Part shown: one piece after another, positions 1 to 23,318 of the stretch | Position numbering within the stretch: position 1 is the first letter of the stretch | How the letters are laid out: every line of letters starts with the position of its first letter | Assembly (NCBI GenBank): GCA_009602725.1 | Contig: WELB01000036.1 | Coordinates: forward strand, 741,031 to 775,603 | From: Spirogloea muscicola | Lineage: Eukaryota > Streptophyta > Zygnematophyceae > Spirogloeales > Spirogloeaceae | Length of the DNA stretch: 34,573 nucleotides | Reading direction: 5' to 3' | Translations under genes and position numbers: made by a program | The notes under the pieces: generated by a model | Told to the model about the DNA's origin: nothing | The model's database searches: none | Seen by the model: the letters and a program-made list of their open reading frames with translations, nothing else

Positions 1-11652
<11,652 letters not shown>

Positions 11653-13712
11653 GCGGCAGGCAGCGCGTCAGTGTAGGTAGTGCAGAGCATGTGCCTGCTG
11701 CAGTAGTAGGCAAGCTAAGCAGCTGACACTTTCAATCAGCCCCACAGCTCATGTGCTTGTAGGTTGACCTCCCTCAGTGTAGACTTGGCCATTGGCCTGT
11801 ACTCTTGGAACTATAGCTAGTCCCCCCGGAAGCACTGTACTGTACTCTAAACCAAGTTTGCATTTGTTGGTCTTTCACGTCTCTTGACGTGTCTGACAGA
11901 AGCAGAGTGTTTCTGTGCCATGTACGGATGGTAGGGTAGGCTGGTATACCTTGCAATCACATGAATATTGGCTGGAATATAAGAGTGGTGGCTGAGATGA
12001 GGTTTTGACAATCTTCAAGAGCCTTGCCTGAGCTCACTAGTTTTTCCTATATCCCCCTCATATTGCAATGATATGTCATAAGCGTACAAGCAGTTCATGA
12101 TTCACTGAAATTGTACAGTGAGTGATTGCTACTATGTTGATAAGTGTGGGGCAGCAGTCCAGCAGTGACCTTTAGCTGAGTGGCTTGAGTCAGATGCAAC
12201 GAGCTGATGAGAAGTCATTAAAACTGCTCACCAGCCCTCATGCTGCTGCGTTGGGGGCCGTTTGCTGCTGGGGTGACTTCTCGAGCTTATCCTCCCACGC
12301 TTGTCCTAGTCAAGATCATCTCGTGGACACCATAAGTGACATGGAATATAGCCTATGCTTAAGCAACTGCAGCTGCAGCATGTCAATTGATGAACGGTGA
12401 AAGATGGTCTGCTAAACAAACGCTTGAAAACCACAAAGAAGAAAGGGCACATAGCTTCTTGCACGCTCCCCTATGCCTCCTCTTTGGACCTTCGCCACCA
12501 ATCTTGTGAGATGTATCTTCTCCTGCCTAGTGTGTAATCTCTTGTGGTGAGTCCATCCGACCAGTCTAACCAAACTCGGACGAGCAATCAGACTCAGACA
12601 ATCACATTCTTTGTCATGAGCCATGCCCTGCTCGGTGAATGCAATTGCGCAGCCTTGAAAGCTTGTGATGTAAAATACTGGTCCATTGACCAGAGTGGCA
12701 CAAGAGAAACTAGCTTTTGTTGCAGCTATACCAGCCCATCTGATAGCTCAACAGAGAACTCCGCTTTACATCGTCTGAGGAACCAACTCATGTGGCACGC
12801 GGAAGTGCTGACCTCGTGGCCCAACATGAGAGCACCCAGGCTTGGAGGAATTGTGCCAACCTGCTCCCCACAAGCACCACTGCACTTGTCCCAGGCATCT
12901 GCGCGACAGCCTGTATCAGCTGCAACTGTGGTCTCCCACTATGGAGACCAAAATGTTCCTCACTTCCATGTACACATGAGGTGCGACTTGGCCAATTTCC
13001 GGTATGATGCTCGGCACTGTTGCTTTGACTACCATAGACGTCGGAGCATGCTCTACACTTAGTCCATTGGGTAGTATGCGCAAGTTGCCTTTATCAGACT
13101 ACAGGCACGGGCACCAGTGACTCCAATGCTTGCTACAACTGACAAGCTATGCTCATGGCCAAGTCTGGCCTTGGGTAGTCAAAGGATGCGCACTGCTTTG
13201 CATGCTAGTCACATCCCCCATGTCACATATAATGTCAGATTTAAGTGAGCCAGCTAACCATCACCACTTAGTTACAAGAACTGTCACGTTCTGGTAAGAG
13301 CTCCTCTCTACCCTCATCGGCAGAGCAAAGGCCAGAAACCTGGAGATCCAGAAAGTAAGTGGGCCCTACACACACACACACTCACACTCACACCTGGTTA
13401 GGTTTGCCCCATGGAAGGGGGCAGAGGCGAGTTCCTGAGAAGGCGGAAGCGCAAATGGCTTCATCTTCTGTCCACAGTTTCTGAGGTTGGCTTGTATGTG
13501 GAGAAGCTAGGCTTGATCGTCCAGGGGCAGGGGTGGGGCCGTTGAGGAAGTTACATTGTCCATGGTCAGAAACTCTACGTGCTTTGGCTCGAGCATGAGC
13601 TCGCTAGTGCAGGTAGCTCCTGGCTACGACACATGGACAAGTATGTAGATGGGAGACATGTGCCATTCTTGATGAAAGACTATCCCAATTGGGGCAGGAC
13701 TGGTCATCATGT
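11653..13712. other. Intergenic interval between convergent PRP8 and TMK-like genes
   Basis: About 2 kb that must hold the 3' UTRs of both flanking genes. I see no exon with recognisable homology. The longest open frame (12544-13062, +, 172 codons) has low-complexity, Ser/Gln/Cys-scattered composition, matches no family I know and is probably chance. A CA-rich microsatellite lies at 13368-13393. No clear AATAAA signal was found close behind the PRP8 stop. Confidence 0.6.
13368..13393. repeat. CA-rich microsatellite
   Basis: Short run of CA units interrupted by CT/CTCA units, seen directly in the sequence. It lies in the PRP8/TMK intergenic interval and has no coding implication. Confidence 0.85.
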
Positions 13713-16700
13713 TCAGGAGCCAAAGCCTCCATAGGCGGCTGGCAGCTCGTCGCCCTCTGCCATATCCTGCCACTGCTGCAGCGCTTGCGCAAGACTAATG
13801 CCGGTGTCAATGCCACCTGTGGCATCCTCCAAAGGGTCCTGGACAGCCACAAGGTTTTGGTCACAATCTGATGTAGGTTACATGATGACAGCGTTCCCCT
13901 ACATTGACGACTTGCAGATAAACTTGCACTCCCTGCATTCTGTTAAATTTGAGTATACCAATCTCAATTTACAAATGCACAGCATCCTGTCAGGTCTCAT
14001 GACACTCTCAATTTATGGTGGAGTCAGTCCTCATTACCGATCAGGCAAGCCTGCATTGCATCAACAAAGCAGATAGCAGACAGAGTGGCACCCAAGATAG
14101 GGACTTGATTATGAAGGACCAGCTGTATATGTGAGTCATTGCGCAATCATGTGAGATAGACATACCTGAGGCTTCCACTGCTGTACATGGGGTGTTAGAA
14201 GGGCCACCGCATCGCTCATCTGGGGCCTCTGCCGCGGATCCCGGGCACAGCAATGGCCCGCAAGCTCGGCAATTTGATACATGCTCTCCAGTGCCTCTCG
14301 CCCAACATTCAGAGACGGGTCCAGCACCTGAATGACAACTCTTTTCAACCTAAGTAAACAATATCCGCATTTGTGACTACGTCACACTGCCTCGCACCTG
14401 TCTGTCAGACTGACCGCAAGTGCCGTGGAAGGGGGTCCAGGCAAACTGCAACACATGAGGTTTTTTGGCAATTTTTCGGACCTGCAGAACCGCCGCCCTG
14501 TCTTGGATGATCGGCAGGAACCAGGAGGCCAGGTGCATGCTCTCTTCTGGGGCACTCTCGTCCAGGCCTCGCTTGCCGGTCAGGAGCTCCATCAAGATGA
14601 CACCAAAGCTGAAGACGTCTGACTTGACTGTTACCCTCCCAGTCACTGTAATAGATCCACCCAGCACAGCCAACCAAACCCCCATGATAATGTCAGTGAG
14701 TAGTAATTAAGAAGCACGTGTTCAAAATTGAGAGAACACCTTATCCTCCCGATACCCTGATTGCAGACAGTAAGGTACCCACTAAGACCATGTTGGGGCC
14801 TTCGAAGGCAGATTATGAATCCTGTACATGGCATACCTGCATACTCTGGCGCGAGATATCCAAAGGTACCCGCGATCCGTGTCTCAATGGAGTGCAGTCC
14901 TTCTGGGGCCAGCTTCACCAGGCCAAAGTCGGACACCTTTGCTCGGAAAGAGTCATCCAAAAGTATGTTGGAAGGCTGCCAGACAAACCAACACATAAAA
15001 ACATAAGAGTATCAGCTGCATGTTGCCTCATCATGTGACAACTGCCAGAACGAGCTACTGGTCTACACAGAAGTGATGCCTTGTTCAAGTCATGTTGGAA
15101 GTTTCAGTCCAGTGCTTTTCAAATCATTGTACCATACTAGGAATGCAGGGGGTGAGTATTGCAGCTAGCCAGTGATGTGGTAGCTGCCTATTGTGCACAA
15201 CATTATACTCATATGCGCTTGAGACACCCTGCAATACCTTGAGGTCACGGTGAATGAAGGACTTGTATGCGAGGGAGTGCAGGTAGTCAATGCCCCGAGC
15301 AACATCCAGGGCAATAGATATCCTTGTCCTCCAGTCAAGGGGCTGCAAATTCCACCTCCGGTACTCAAAGAGGTGTCTGCTAAGCGGTCCCTGCCCATGG
15401 AAAAGTCATACAGAGTCAGGAAGGACAAGGATGTGCAGCGTACAAAGCCAACCCACAGGTGGACTATCGTCCTTACAATGCCTGCAGACAGCAAGTTGAA
15501 GTGCTGATGGCCCTGGTTGAGCCAATGACCACTCTGAGCCATCTACTTCAAGCAAACCCCTGTGATTGGGATGCAGTAAGAGTAGCTCAAGGCCTTATTT
15601 AAACAAGGACGCAGAGAAGCGAGTCACCTGTGTCATGAACTCGTAGACAAGTAGCCTCTCAAATCCGTCGACACAGAAACCAAGCAGCCCAACCAGGTGC
15701 CTATGGCGCAGCTTTCCAAGGACGCTAATCTCTGCAGCGTACTCCTTGAGAGCTTTCTGGCTCAGAGCGCCTGCTTCCATCCTCTTGACGGCAACCTTGG
15801 TGCCATCCTGGAACAAGTCAAGGACCAATCAACGCTCACATCAAACATTGCAACTCTAACACCACATACAATGATGTAATGTCTGCACAGGCCCTTTGCC
15901 TGCAGTCCTGCACAAGCGAAAGACACTGACTGCAGAAAGAAGATGCAGAGACTTACATGCAGTAGACCATAGTATACAGTGCCAAAGCCTCCACGGCCTA
16001 CTATGTTTTGGTCCGCAAAGTTGTCGGTTGCAGCTTGAATGACCTCCAGCTTTATTGACATGTCCCTGTTATCCAGTGGAGCTAAGCGATGAGACATTGA
16101 GCACCTTATGTATGAGCAGCAAGCTGTACTGATGGTGACAAGCCTCCTGCAGCTTGATAGGATAGTGTAGTACTCTCAGGACACGCAGACAGAAGTGTAA
16201 GTCCACATCTGAAGAGGCTGCACTACTGCTAGCTCACCCGTACTCGCTGTTGACCTGCGAGCTGACAGCATTGTCGTCCTGCGTGGTGATGGAGAACTTG
16301 GTGAGGCTGCCCGACAGCGGTGCGAGTGCCAGTGCTGAAGTGCCGATAAGCGAGCGGCTGGAGATGCTGGCGGAGCCGCCTTTGCTATTAAGGCCTGCCG
16401 AGTTGCTGGGGCTTGAGACCCTCCGGAGCCCATTGTTCCGCCTTCTTCGCTTCAACTGTAGAATGATGCAGAATACGACGAGGGCAAGAGCGACAACGAC
16501 CGACGGCACGACGATCGCTGCCACCAGGATGGAGGAGCTCGCACTGGAGCGGCCGCCGACCCCTTGACCAGGATCAGGGCTTGCTGCTGGAGACGGGGCT
16601 GGAGTGGGGACTGGAGCTTGTGCGGCAGGGGGAGGAGACGCTGGCCCAGGAAGTGGAGAGGCTCCGCCGCTGCCACCGGGCGATGTCAAGGGAGGCGGAG

Positions 16701-19381
16701 CTGGCGAGCCGGGCACGCCAGGCGGCGAGGGCTGAGAAGGAGAGCCGGAGCTTGGCGAGCCAAAGCTGGGAGTCGGCGAAGGAGTACCGGGCGCAGGTGG
16801 GGCAGACGGCCCAGGCGGCCCTGCGCCTGGAGCTGGGGGCGTGCCGGGGGCGTTGTTGGGCGTGGTGGACGGCGAGGGCGGGCTGGACGGCGTGCCAGGA
16901 GACCGCGGCGCCGATGGCAGGCCTGGCACAACTGGCGCCAGCGACGGCGGTGTCGTGGGTGAAGCTGATGGCTGGCTGCTCGGGGGCAGGATGAATCGGT
17001 TGCCACCATTTGTGACAGCGACTCGGGTGGCATTGAAAAGGGGGAACACGCCGGTGAGATTGTTGTTGGCAACGTTGAAAACAAGCAGCTCCGGCAGCAG
17101 AGTGAACAGTGGCGAGACGCTGCCGGCCAGGCGATTGTTGGAGACGTCGAGGTACATGAGGTATGAGAGCGATGCCAGAGACGGGCTGCAAAGAACGTCT
17201 AGTAGATTGATCAAGATAACATACACGACTGGTAACATACATCCACAATGAAAGCATGAAACTGTAGACACTTGAAAGCAGGTACAAGGAAACCTTCATC
17301 TGGACCAGAGCTCTCAATCCTGAAGAATGCGATTCTAACTCTGGAGCTGACAAGTGCCTGCTGGTGGAATTTGAAGTGCCATAGCATCTTATAGCGGGCG
17401 GACCATCCTGCACAATCTACTTTGAGATGCAAGATGCAGATCACAATGTATGACAAGCAACACCGACCTGTAAATTTGCAGATAGTCCTATTGCACTCAT
17501 GCAAGCATGAATTGAGCGTACATCGACTTTGCCATCACCACTGCCTCTGGCTTCTCGAATATGCTTACCTCAGGGTCCCCTGCAGATCGAGCTGCGATGG
17601 AGAAAACCTTGTGACATGGCCTGCACTATTGCAGCCAACGTACTTCCAACCACACGGTTTGTTGCCAACCCAGCTGGACAGCTGAGTATCGTAATTTACA
17701 GCACTCGCAAAAGCGAGGAGGGCCATGGTCTCAGCGGCGCAGCTCTGGCCAACCAGACTGCAGAAGCCGTTTCCAGTCAAGTAGTAAGCTGCATTGAATC
17801 TTGACATGAATCCGGGCACAGGGCCCACGAGGTTGTTGTACTCCAACATCAGGGACTGGAGCGACACCAGCTGGACTAGCGCCGGAGGGATGGGCCCAGT
17901 GAGAACATTGCCATGCAAGAAAAGCTCGTAAAGGCCGCTTATGGTGGCCAGCGAGCTTGGGATGAGGCCGGTCAACTGCAAACAGGCAGAGCTTGCCTTT
18001 GATGGTCATGTGGTGACCGCAAGTCAACATATGGACATTCATAACCACGTGAGTTGGACCAAACGTGATGCAACAAATCACTGTGCACTACTAAGCATGG
18101 GCCTCTCAATAAAGTATAGTGTGATGTACAGAAACCCCGACAATTGTCCGACTGAGAAAGCACTTTCTCAAGCTGGAGTTGTCGTATGACAATAGTCAAA
18201 AAGAGTGGTCTTACTTTATTGTTGTTCAGCCGCAGGGAGACGAGGTTGGGGAAGTGGGCGCCATCGAAGCCGCTTGAGAGGCCGCCAGTGAGGCTATTGA
18301 GCGCAAGGCTGACATTGGTGAGGGAGCTGAGGCCAAAGAGGATCGCTGGGATGGGCCCTGTGAGTGACGTGTTGGACAGGTCCAGGACCGTGAGCTGGCT
18401 GAGGGCCCCAAAGTCGTCGGGTAGCTGGAAACCAGCCCCGCCGCCGAGGTTGGTATTGTTGAGCAAGACCAAGTACTGCGGGAGCACGATGCGAGCGTCC
18501 TTGGATTTGTGAGCTCCAGAGTTCACGGCTTATCATTCAGCGACAAGATTTTGCACAATGATTGGAGTGAAAAGTCAAGAACTTCATCAAAGAGAAGATG
18601 GGAACTTCATATTGCAGAGAGTTTGCAATTTATTGTTTACAGGAAGTCATTCTGCGAGGTGAGATACACACATCCAAATTCGGCAGGCCGGCGAAGAGGC
18701 CCTTGCCCAGCGACGAGAACTGGTTGCTCAGCAGCCCCAGCTTCTGCTCGGCACCAGCATATTGATGAAATCAGTGCTCCTCCAGTTCTCTTGCATGAAG
18801 TGCAACTAATGCAGTGCAGTCATAGAACATAACACGCTCTGCCGCTTGCCAGCCAGCTCGTCTCGTGAGGATTTCGCTACTGGCGCTAGTAACGATCCGC
18901 GCTCTTGCCACAAGAAAGTCCATGCACTGCAGGACGATGGGGATCAAGTGGCATCGAAGCTAATTGGCGGGAATGACCTTCAAACCTTGAGGGTTGGCAT
19001 TGAGCCGAGAGCGGGGAATTCGCCGCCGAGAGCGTTGCCGCCGAGGTACAAGTCCTGGAGGAGCGTCAGGTTGCCGAGCGCTGGGGACACGGCGCCCTCC
19101 AGGCCCAGGTTGTCCAGGTAGAGGCCGACGATGGCGTCCAGGCCGTCGGACGCCGGGTCGGGCCCGCAGTGGACGTAGGCGAGGTACGCGCCGTCGCAGG
19201 GGTCGGCGTCCGCGGGCCATGGCAGCGCGCCGGGGTCCGTCAGCTTGCCGGCGAAGGCCTGGAGCGCCGCCAAGTCCTGGGGCCGCGTCTCGGCCTCCGC
19301 ACATGCCGGGAAGGCCAAGGCCGCCGCCAGCACCAGCAGAGCCGCCGCCGCTCCGGCCACGCCCGCGGCCGCGGTCGGCAT
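13713..19381 (-). CDS. TMK: TMK-like LRR receptor-like kinase
   Basis: Plasma-membrane receptor kinase of the TMK family (auxin-linked cell-surface signalling in land plants). Exons 5'-3' on the minus strand: 19381-18986, 18743-18672, 18475-18215, 17975-17569, 17185-16238, 16065-15957, 15807-15628, 15390-15238, 14975-14837, 14645-14482, 14327-14166, 13838-13713 (TGA). All junctions are GT-AG and in phase; 1038 residues. Signal peptide about 1-30; LRRs to about 300; the TMK cysteine island (C315, C322, C351, C358, with GWKYVGC); two more LRRs; a proline-rich linker 446-587; a membrane segment about 597-621 followed by KRRRR; the kinase from about 700. Kinase motifs are intact: GRGGFGTV loop, VAVK (K739), HRDLK (D840), DFG (D858), APE, so catalytically competent. 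The C-terminal [15 protein letters not shown] is a TMK signature. Arabidopsis TMK1 is about 940 residues; the excess is mostly the linker. Least certain are the acceptors at 16065 and 13838. An in-frame ATG at 19435 would put 18 residues before the signal peptide, so 19381 is preferred. Confidence 0.93.
16561..16986 (-). other. Proline-rich extracellular linker of the TMK-like kinase
   Basis: Within exon 5 of the receptor gene, 142 codons read as a Pro/Ser/Thr/Gly/Ala-rich stretch (residues about 446-587) full of SP, TP, PP and APG steps, between the last LRR block and the membrane helix. It is in frame and uninterrupted. Composition resembles the extensin-like ectodomains of PERK kinases. 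Known TMKs carry only a short Ser/Gly/Pro linker here. Confidence 0.85.
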
Positions 19382-20300
19382 TCCGCCGCCGCCGCCGCCG
19401 CCGCCGCCAGCGGCGGCGGGCCTTCGGCGGCACATCGGCGGATCTTGCAGGGCCGCCGCTTACAGCATGACGGCGGCCCCTGCCGCGAATTCAGCTCAGC
19501 GNCGGCACACCGGAGACAGCCATGGCCTGCGGCGGCTGGCGGGCGGCGGCGTCTCTAGTGCAGCGGTGGCGGCGGCGACGGCGGCGGCGGCGGCGGCGGC
19601 GGCGATGATGGCGCCGGAAATAGCGCCGCGCCCCGCGGAATGCGGCGAGTGAATTGGGGGGGGGGGGTTGCCCTCTGGTCCGACGGCGGCGGGCAGGGAG
19701 AAAAATTCTCCCGGGCTGCCCGCAGCCTCCACCTTATTTGACATGACGCCGCGTAAGACCATGGGAAAGGCACCTCTCAATGACGCCATTACCATCCGCC
19801 AGCGGTCACCGGGAAAAGTCTTCTTTCCTGCGGGCAGGGCGGGCAGGCGGGCGCGGTCGTCCTCTGCGGGCACCAGCGGCCGACTGCCCTGGCCTGCCGA
19901 CGGGCGGGCCAGGGCAATTGACGCTAAACCGCCGTCTGGAGAGCGATGCCCCGGGGGCATCGGGGCCGCCGCCTCGCCGGAAGCCCGCAGAGGACACACC
20001 CCGGCCCCCCGGACAGCGAGCTGCCGGCGCCGCCGACGGGCGCGCGCCGCATCGCCGCCGTCCACGTGGCACGCTCACATGCCGTCCGGAGGCGGGCCCG
20101 GCGCTTCGGAGCCGGCCGCGTGGCAGCTCACCGCAAAACGCGGCGGAGATTGCGGACGGCGCGGGCAGTGGTGGTCATGGCGGCAGTGTTGAGCGAAGCC
20201 CACGTGAGGCTGACGGCACTTCTCCCGCCCGCACTAAGCTACGTGCTGGCCGTTGAGCCATGGAGGCAGATACGAAAGCAGATCAATCTCGCATCTCATT
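19382..20300. other. GC-rich 5' region/promoter of the TMK-like gene
   Basis: CpG-dense DNA upstream of the receptor start: GCC/GGC triplet runs (about 19382-19420 and 19560-19605), a 12-nt G run (19656-19667) and one unknown base (19502). Long open frames occur on both strands but are explained by high GC and alanine/arginine/glycine triplet repeats; none shows family features. It probably contains the 5' UTR and promoter. No TATA box was recognised. Confidence 0.5.
19502..19502. other. Unknown base (N), possible assembly join
   Basis: A single N lies 121 bases upstream of the proposed TMK start in GC-rich repeats. It may be an ambiguous base or a collapsed gap; sequence on both sides has similar composition. 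Confidence 0.9.
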
Positions 20301-20913
20301 TCTGAATCTCATTCGCGGATCTCCAGGACGTAGGGCTTGGGTGTGCACCAAAAACCCCTAGCAATTGTCAACCCCAATGTGGAGCCTGCCATCACCCAAC
20401 AGGGTGTGGCCGTCAACTGTGAACCCTGAACCCGAACCTGAACCCCAATACCAACAAGGGCAGTGGCTGCTGCGGAAGCTTGGCTTGAGAAAGTGCTCGC
20501 CTATAAGTCAAGAGGGGCTGGCAAAGCCAGCTCAAAAAGAATGGACAATGTCCAAAGCCAAAGAAAGAGGTGCCGAAAAAGAACTACACCACAAAACACG
20601 TCAAAACTCTCGGCGATGCAGAGGGAAGCTCAGTACCCGTGAGTGAGCAACATCAGGTTGGGATAGCTCGCTGCAGGGAAAGAGGCACTCTGCCGAGACC
20701 CAGAGGCGGCGGCCATAGCACGGCCCGCCGCGTGTGGACGGCGTGGGCAAGGGAGCGTTGAAACGATACCGCCAGACGCATGCGGAAGACTTGTGCGAGC
20801 AAACCGGCGGCGTTGAAGCTGGGCATCGCCCCTGGCAGACCGCGCGCTTCCAAAGAATAAAGGAATTCCTCCAAATTTCTCTGGCTCCTTCAAACTCTGT
20901 TCATTCCTTCTTC

Positions 20914-21039
20914 TGGGCTGGCCTCTCACTAGCCATCGCCCTCTACTGGAAGCAAGACGAAGACATTCAGTAGAGGGCGATTGTTCTGAGTGGGCAGCTA
21001 AAGAAAAGAAGGCCGAGACGGCCGTGGAAGGCCAGCCCA
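20914..21039. repeat. Foldback (MITE-like) element with nested inverted repeats
   Basis: Outer arms TGGGCTGGCC (20914-20923) and GGCCAGCCCA (21030-21039) are perfect reverse complements. Inside, ATCGCCCTCTACTG (20935-20948) pairs perfectly with CAGTAGAGGGCGAT (20968-20981) across a 19-nt loop. The left half is closely repeated at 26910-26951. Calling it a MITE is inference; no target-site duplication was confirmed. Confidence 0.6.
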
Positions 21040-21068
21040 AATGACTGCCCCTTCGAACCTATGTCAAT

Positions 21069-21105
21069 TCTTTTCGGGCTGGCTTTTCACAGCCCTTGCC
21101 CCAAT
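21069..21105 (+). repeat. Diverged copy of the dispersed GGGCTGGC...TCACAGCC motif
   Basis: Resembles the left half of the foldback element at 20914-21039 (TTC...GGGCTGGC, then TCACAGCCCTTGCCC) with several mismatches, and lies directly downstream of it. Confidence 0.35.
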
Positions 21106-21272
21106 CAGAAGAGCCACTTTTCTCAGATGACTGAACAAGGGAAAGAGCTTTGGCGAGCAGCTGGTTGTACAGGACAAGGTCCAAGGGTCCCAGACATGGG
21201 AGTGCGCCGCCTCCCCTACTCCCACCAGGTGGACAATGGCTACACTTCCCCAAGGCGAGCAGGCGCAGCACC

Positions 21273-21393
21273 GACGTCCCTACTACTCAAGAAGACGGAA
21301 ATGCCAGTGGATATTCAGCTCACCCAATAAATATGATGCACTTGTGACATGCGGAGGGGAGCACACTGACGTCCCTACCTCTCAAGAAGACGG
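21273..21393 (+). repeat. Pair of 26-bp direct repeats
   Basis: The 26-mer at 21273-21298 recurs at 21368-21393 with a single mismatch, 95 bp apart. Both begin GACGTCCCTAC and end CTCAAGAAGACGG. Neither overlaps a recognised gene. Confidence 0.75.
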
Positions 21394-21817
21394 GATGCCA
21401 GGCGATGTTTCGCTTACCATCAACTTGATTCGCACTAGTAGGATGTGGAGAGTGCGGCTGACCCAAGTGCTGAATGCAGGACTCATGTGCTGACCTGAAT
21501 CAAGGCTTGCAGCGTAGACATCTGATGCCCAGTGAGTCTTTACACGCCGGACAGCTGGCGCAAGGATGGCCAAGAGCAACTGCAATAGCGGAACTGACGG
21601 ACATGTAGACAATGTTGGCAGTGGCCGGAAACACGGTCTCATCAAGGTAGTCCAAGATGCAGCCCACTGATCTGCGAGGCTAAATTGCACTCATTAGTAC
21701 CACGCATGCAGCAGCTGCAGAGGCGCTCCGACAGCCCGTCCGCGGGCGCTGCTGCTCTAGATTGGGATGGCAGTCAGATGTGGCGAGACATTTGATGTGG
21801 GCAAGCAATCATGACAA

Positions 21818-22119
21818 GTAGCTGCGCCTCTGAGTTTCACACGAGCCCATAGGTGAAGCTCAAATGCTGGTGACTCCCGCTCATATTCCTCTGACACTAC
21901 ATGGCTGCAATAGATAGCTAGGCAGCTCACTGACGTTTGCCACAATGCTGGTGTTCCCGCCCATACTCCTCTAATACTACGTGGCTGCTACGTAGCTGCG
22001 CCTCTGAGTTTCACACGAGCCCATAGGTGAAGCTCAAATGCTGGTGACTCCCGCTCATATTCCTCTGACACTACATGGCTGCAAGAGCTAGCTAGGCAGC
22101 TCGCTGACATTGGCCACAA
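21818..22119 (+). repeat. Tandem-like 128-bp duplication with degenerate spacer copy
   Basis: Bases 21818-21945 and 21992-22119 align over 128 positions with about five mismatches, all near the 3' end. The 46-bp spacer (21946-21991) is itself a diverged copy of the unit's middle part (about 21865-21910). The offset is 174 bp. No coding role is apparent. Confidence 0.85.
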
Positions 22120-23318
22120 GCCTGACAGAGTACTCTAAGGGAGGGGAAAGAGAGCTTCTATCAAAGAGCAACAAGTGAATTGCTTTGTGAAGCCCATAGG
22201 CACGTGCTGTAAAGGGCCAGCAAGCAGGGGAAGCTACCTGTAGCTCGCCCAGACACAGGCTCGGTTTCCATGATTGTGCATGACAGTGAACAAGCAAGAG
22301 GAGGTTTGATCGCAGTATCAAGCGCAGTATGGATAGAACAGCTGAATATGGCCTTGGCTGTGTGACACCAGCCCACTGAGCACGCACGTGGCTCGGGGCA
22401 GACTGCCTCCTTCGCGAAGAGAACCCTAGCAGGCGAGATAATGATCACATACCCCGTTAAGAAGTGAAATAGCAGGCTGCTTGCACGTTTGGCTCTCCTG
22501 CCGTAGCCGGAAATTATGCAGTGCCGCAGACCCAGTCCCTCAACTATCGGGCGACTGCTTTTATTTACGGCTTAAATATTAGTAAGTTCTTGACATAAAG
22601 CCAGGTTTCACCAAGCACACACTCTTAGCCTTCCTCTGCTTCCTCTATTCCTACAATGCAGCTGCAAAGCACGGCCGTCACACCTTTCAGAGCCTCTTCT
22701 TCATGCAGCTACAACGTGAAGGACCAATTCTTGCGCATCACATGAGCTTAAGTTTGGCTAGCCTTGCGTCCTTTTAGGGCCATTTACCACTGGCACGTTA
22801 TTAGAGAAGGCCACCTCCTCCTTCTCTTGAGTGATCTGGCCGTGCTACTCACAGCCTCCACAGAAGAATTCTTACTCTGGGTCGCTCAGCTGCCTCTTTG
22901 CTACTTCGTTGATACGAGGCCCAAATCAGTTCAAGCAGGTTCAGAAGCTGGTGCTGTGAAGTTGCAGTCCTGTAGGGCGGTGTTCCAAACATTCAAATGG
23001 AAAAGTGTACGGGCTTTGTCCAAGAGGGCAGTGGCTGTGACTAGCCAGCCATCCTCACCCCTGCTGCGCATGCAGAATGTAGAACCTCCTGACCGTTGAA
23101 GTCTAGCCTTTGCTATTTTATCCTCATAAGTGCACTTTTCTTCTCACTAGCAAATTACTACATTCTTTTACAGCTGGGCACCCACGGCATTCGAGGCCCC
23201 AACAGCTTGTCTTTCCTATATCCGTGCTTGAAAGCAAGCCCGAGTTACTTGGGTGCAGCTCACTTTTCACGTTGCACTAGCAGCCAGCCTTGTGACAACA
23301 CAGCACCGCAGCTCTGCA

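Larger units (their letters stand above)
20301..23318. other. Intergenic interval upstream of TMK-like and HIRIP3-like genes
   Basis: Three kilobases between two divergently transcribed genes. Open frames are short and featureless. It holds a foldback element (20914-21039), two short direct repeats (21273-21298 and 21368-21393) and a 128-bp duplication (21818-22119). The last kilobase should contain the HIRIP3-like promoter, but I could not single out a core element. Confidence 0.5.

Noticed and set aside
12544-13062. 172-codon + frame in the PRP8/TMK intergenic interval
   Set aside because: No family features, no splice-compatible partners, scattered composition; likely chance.
16564-16994. 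Plus-strand frames opposite the proline-rich TMK linker
   Set aside because: Shadow of the minus-strand coding exon; GC-rich repeats keep all frames open.
19496-20065. 189-codon minus frame upstream of the TMK gene
   Set aside because: Rich in Ala/Arg/Gly/Pro from GC triplet repeats; overlapping frames on the other strand are equally open.
21030-21060. Possible tRNA T-arm (a TTCGAAcc-like stretch near 21052)
   Set aside because: No matching D-arm, anticodon arm or acceptor stem on either strand; no tRNA could be supported anywhere in the window.
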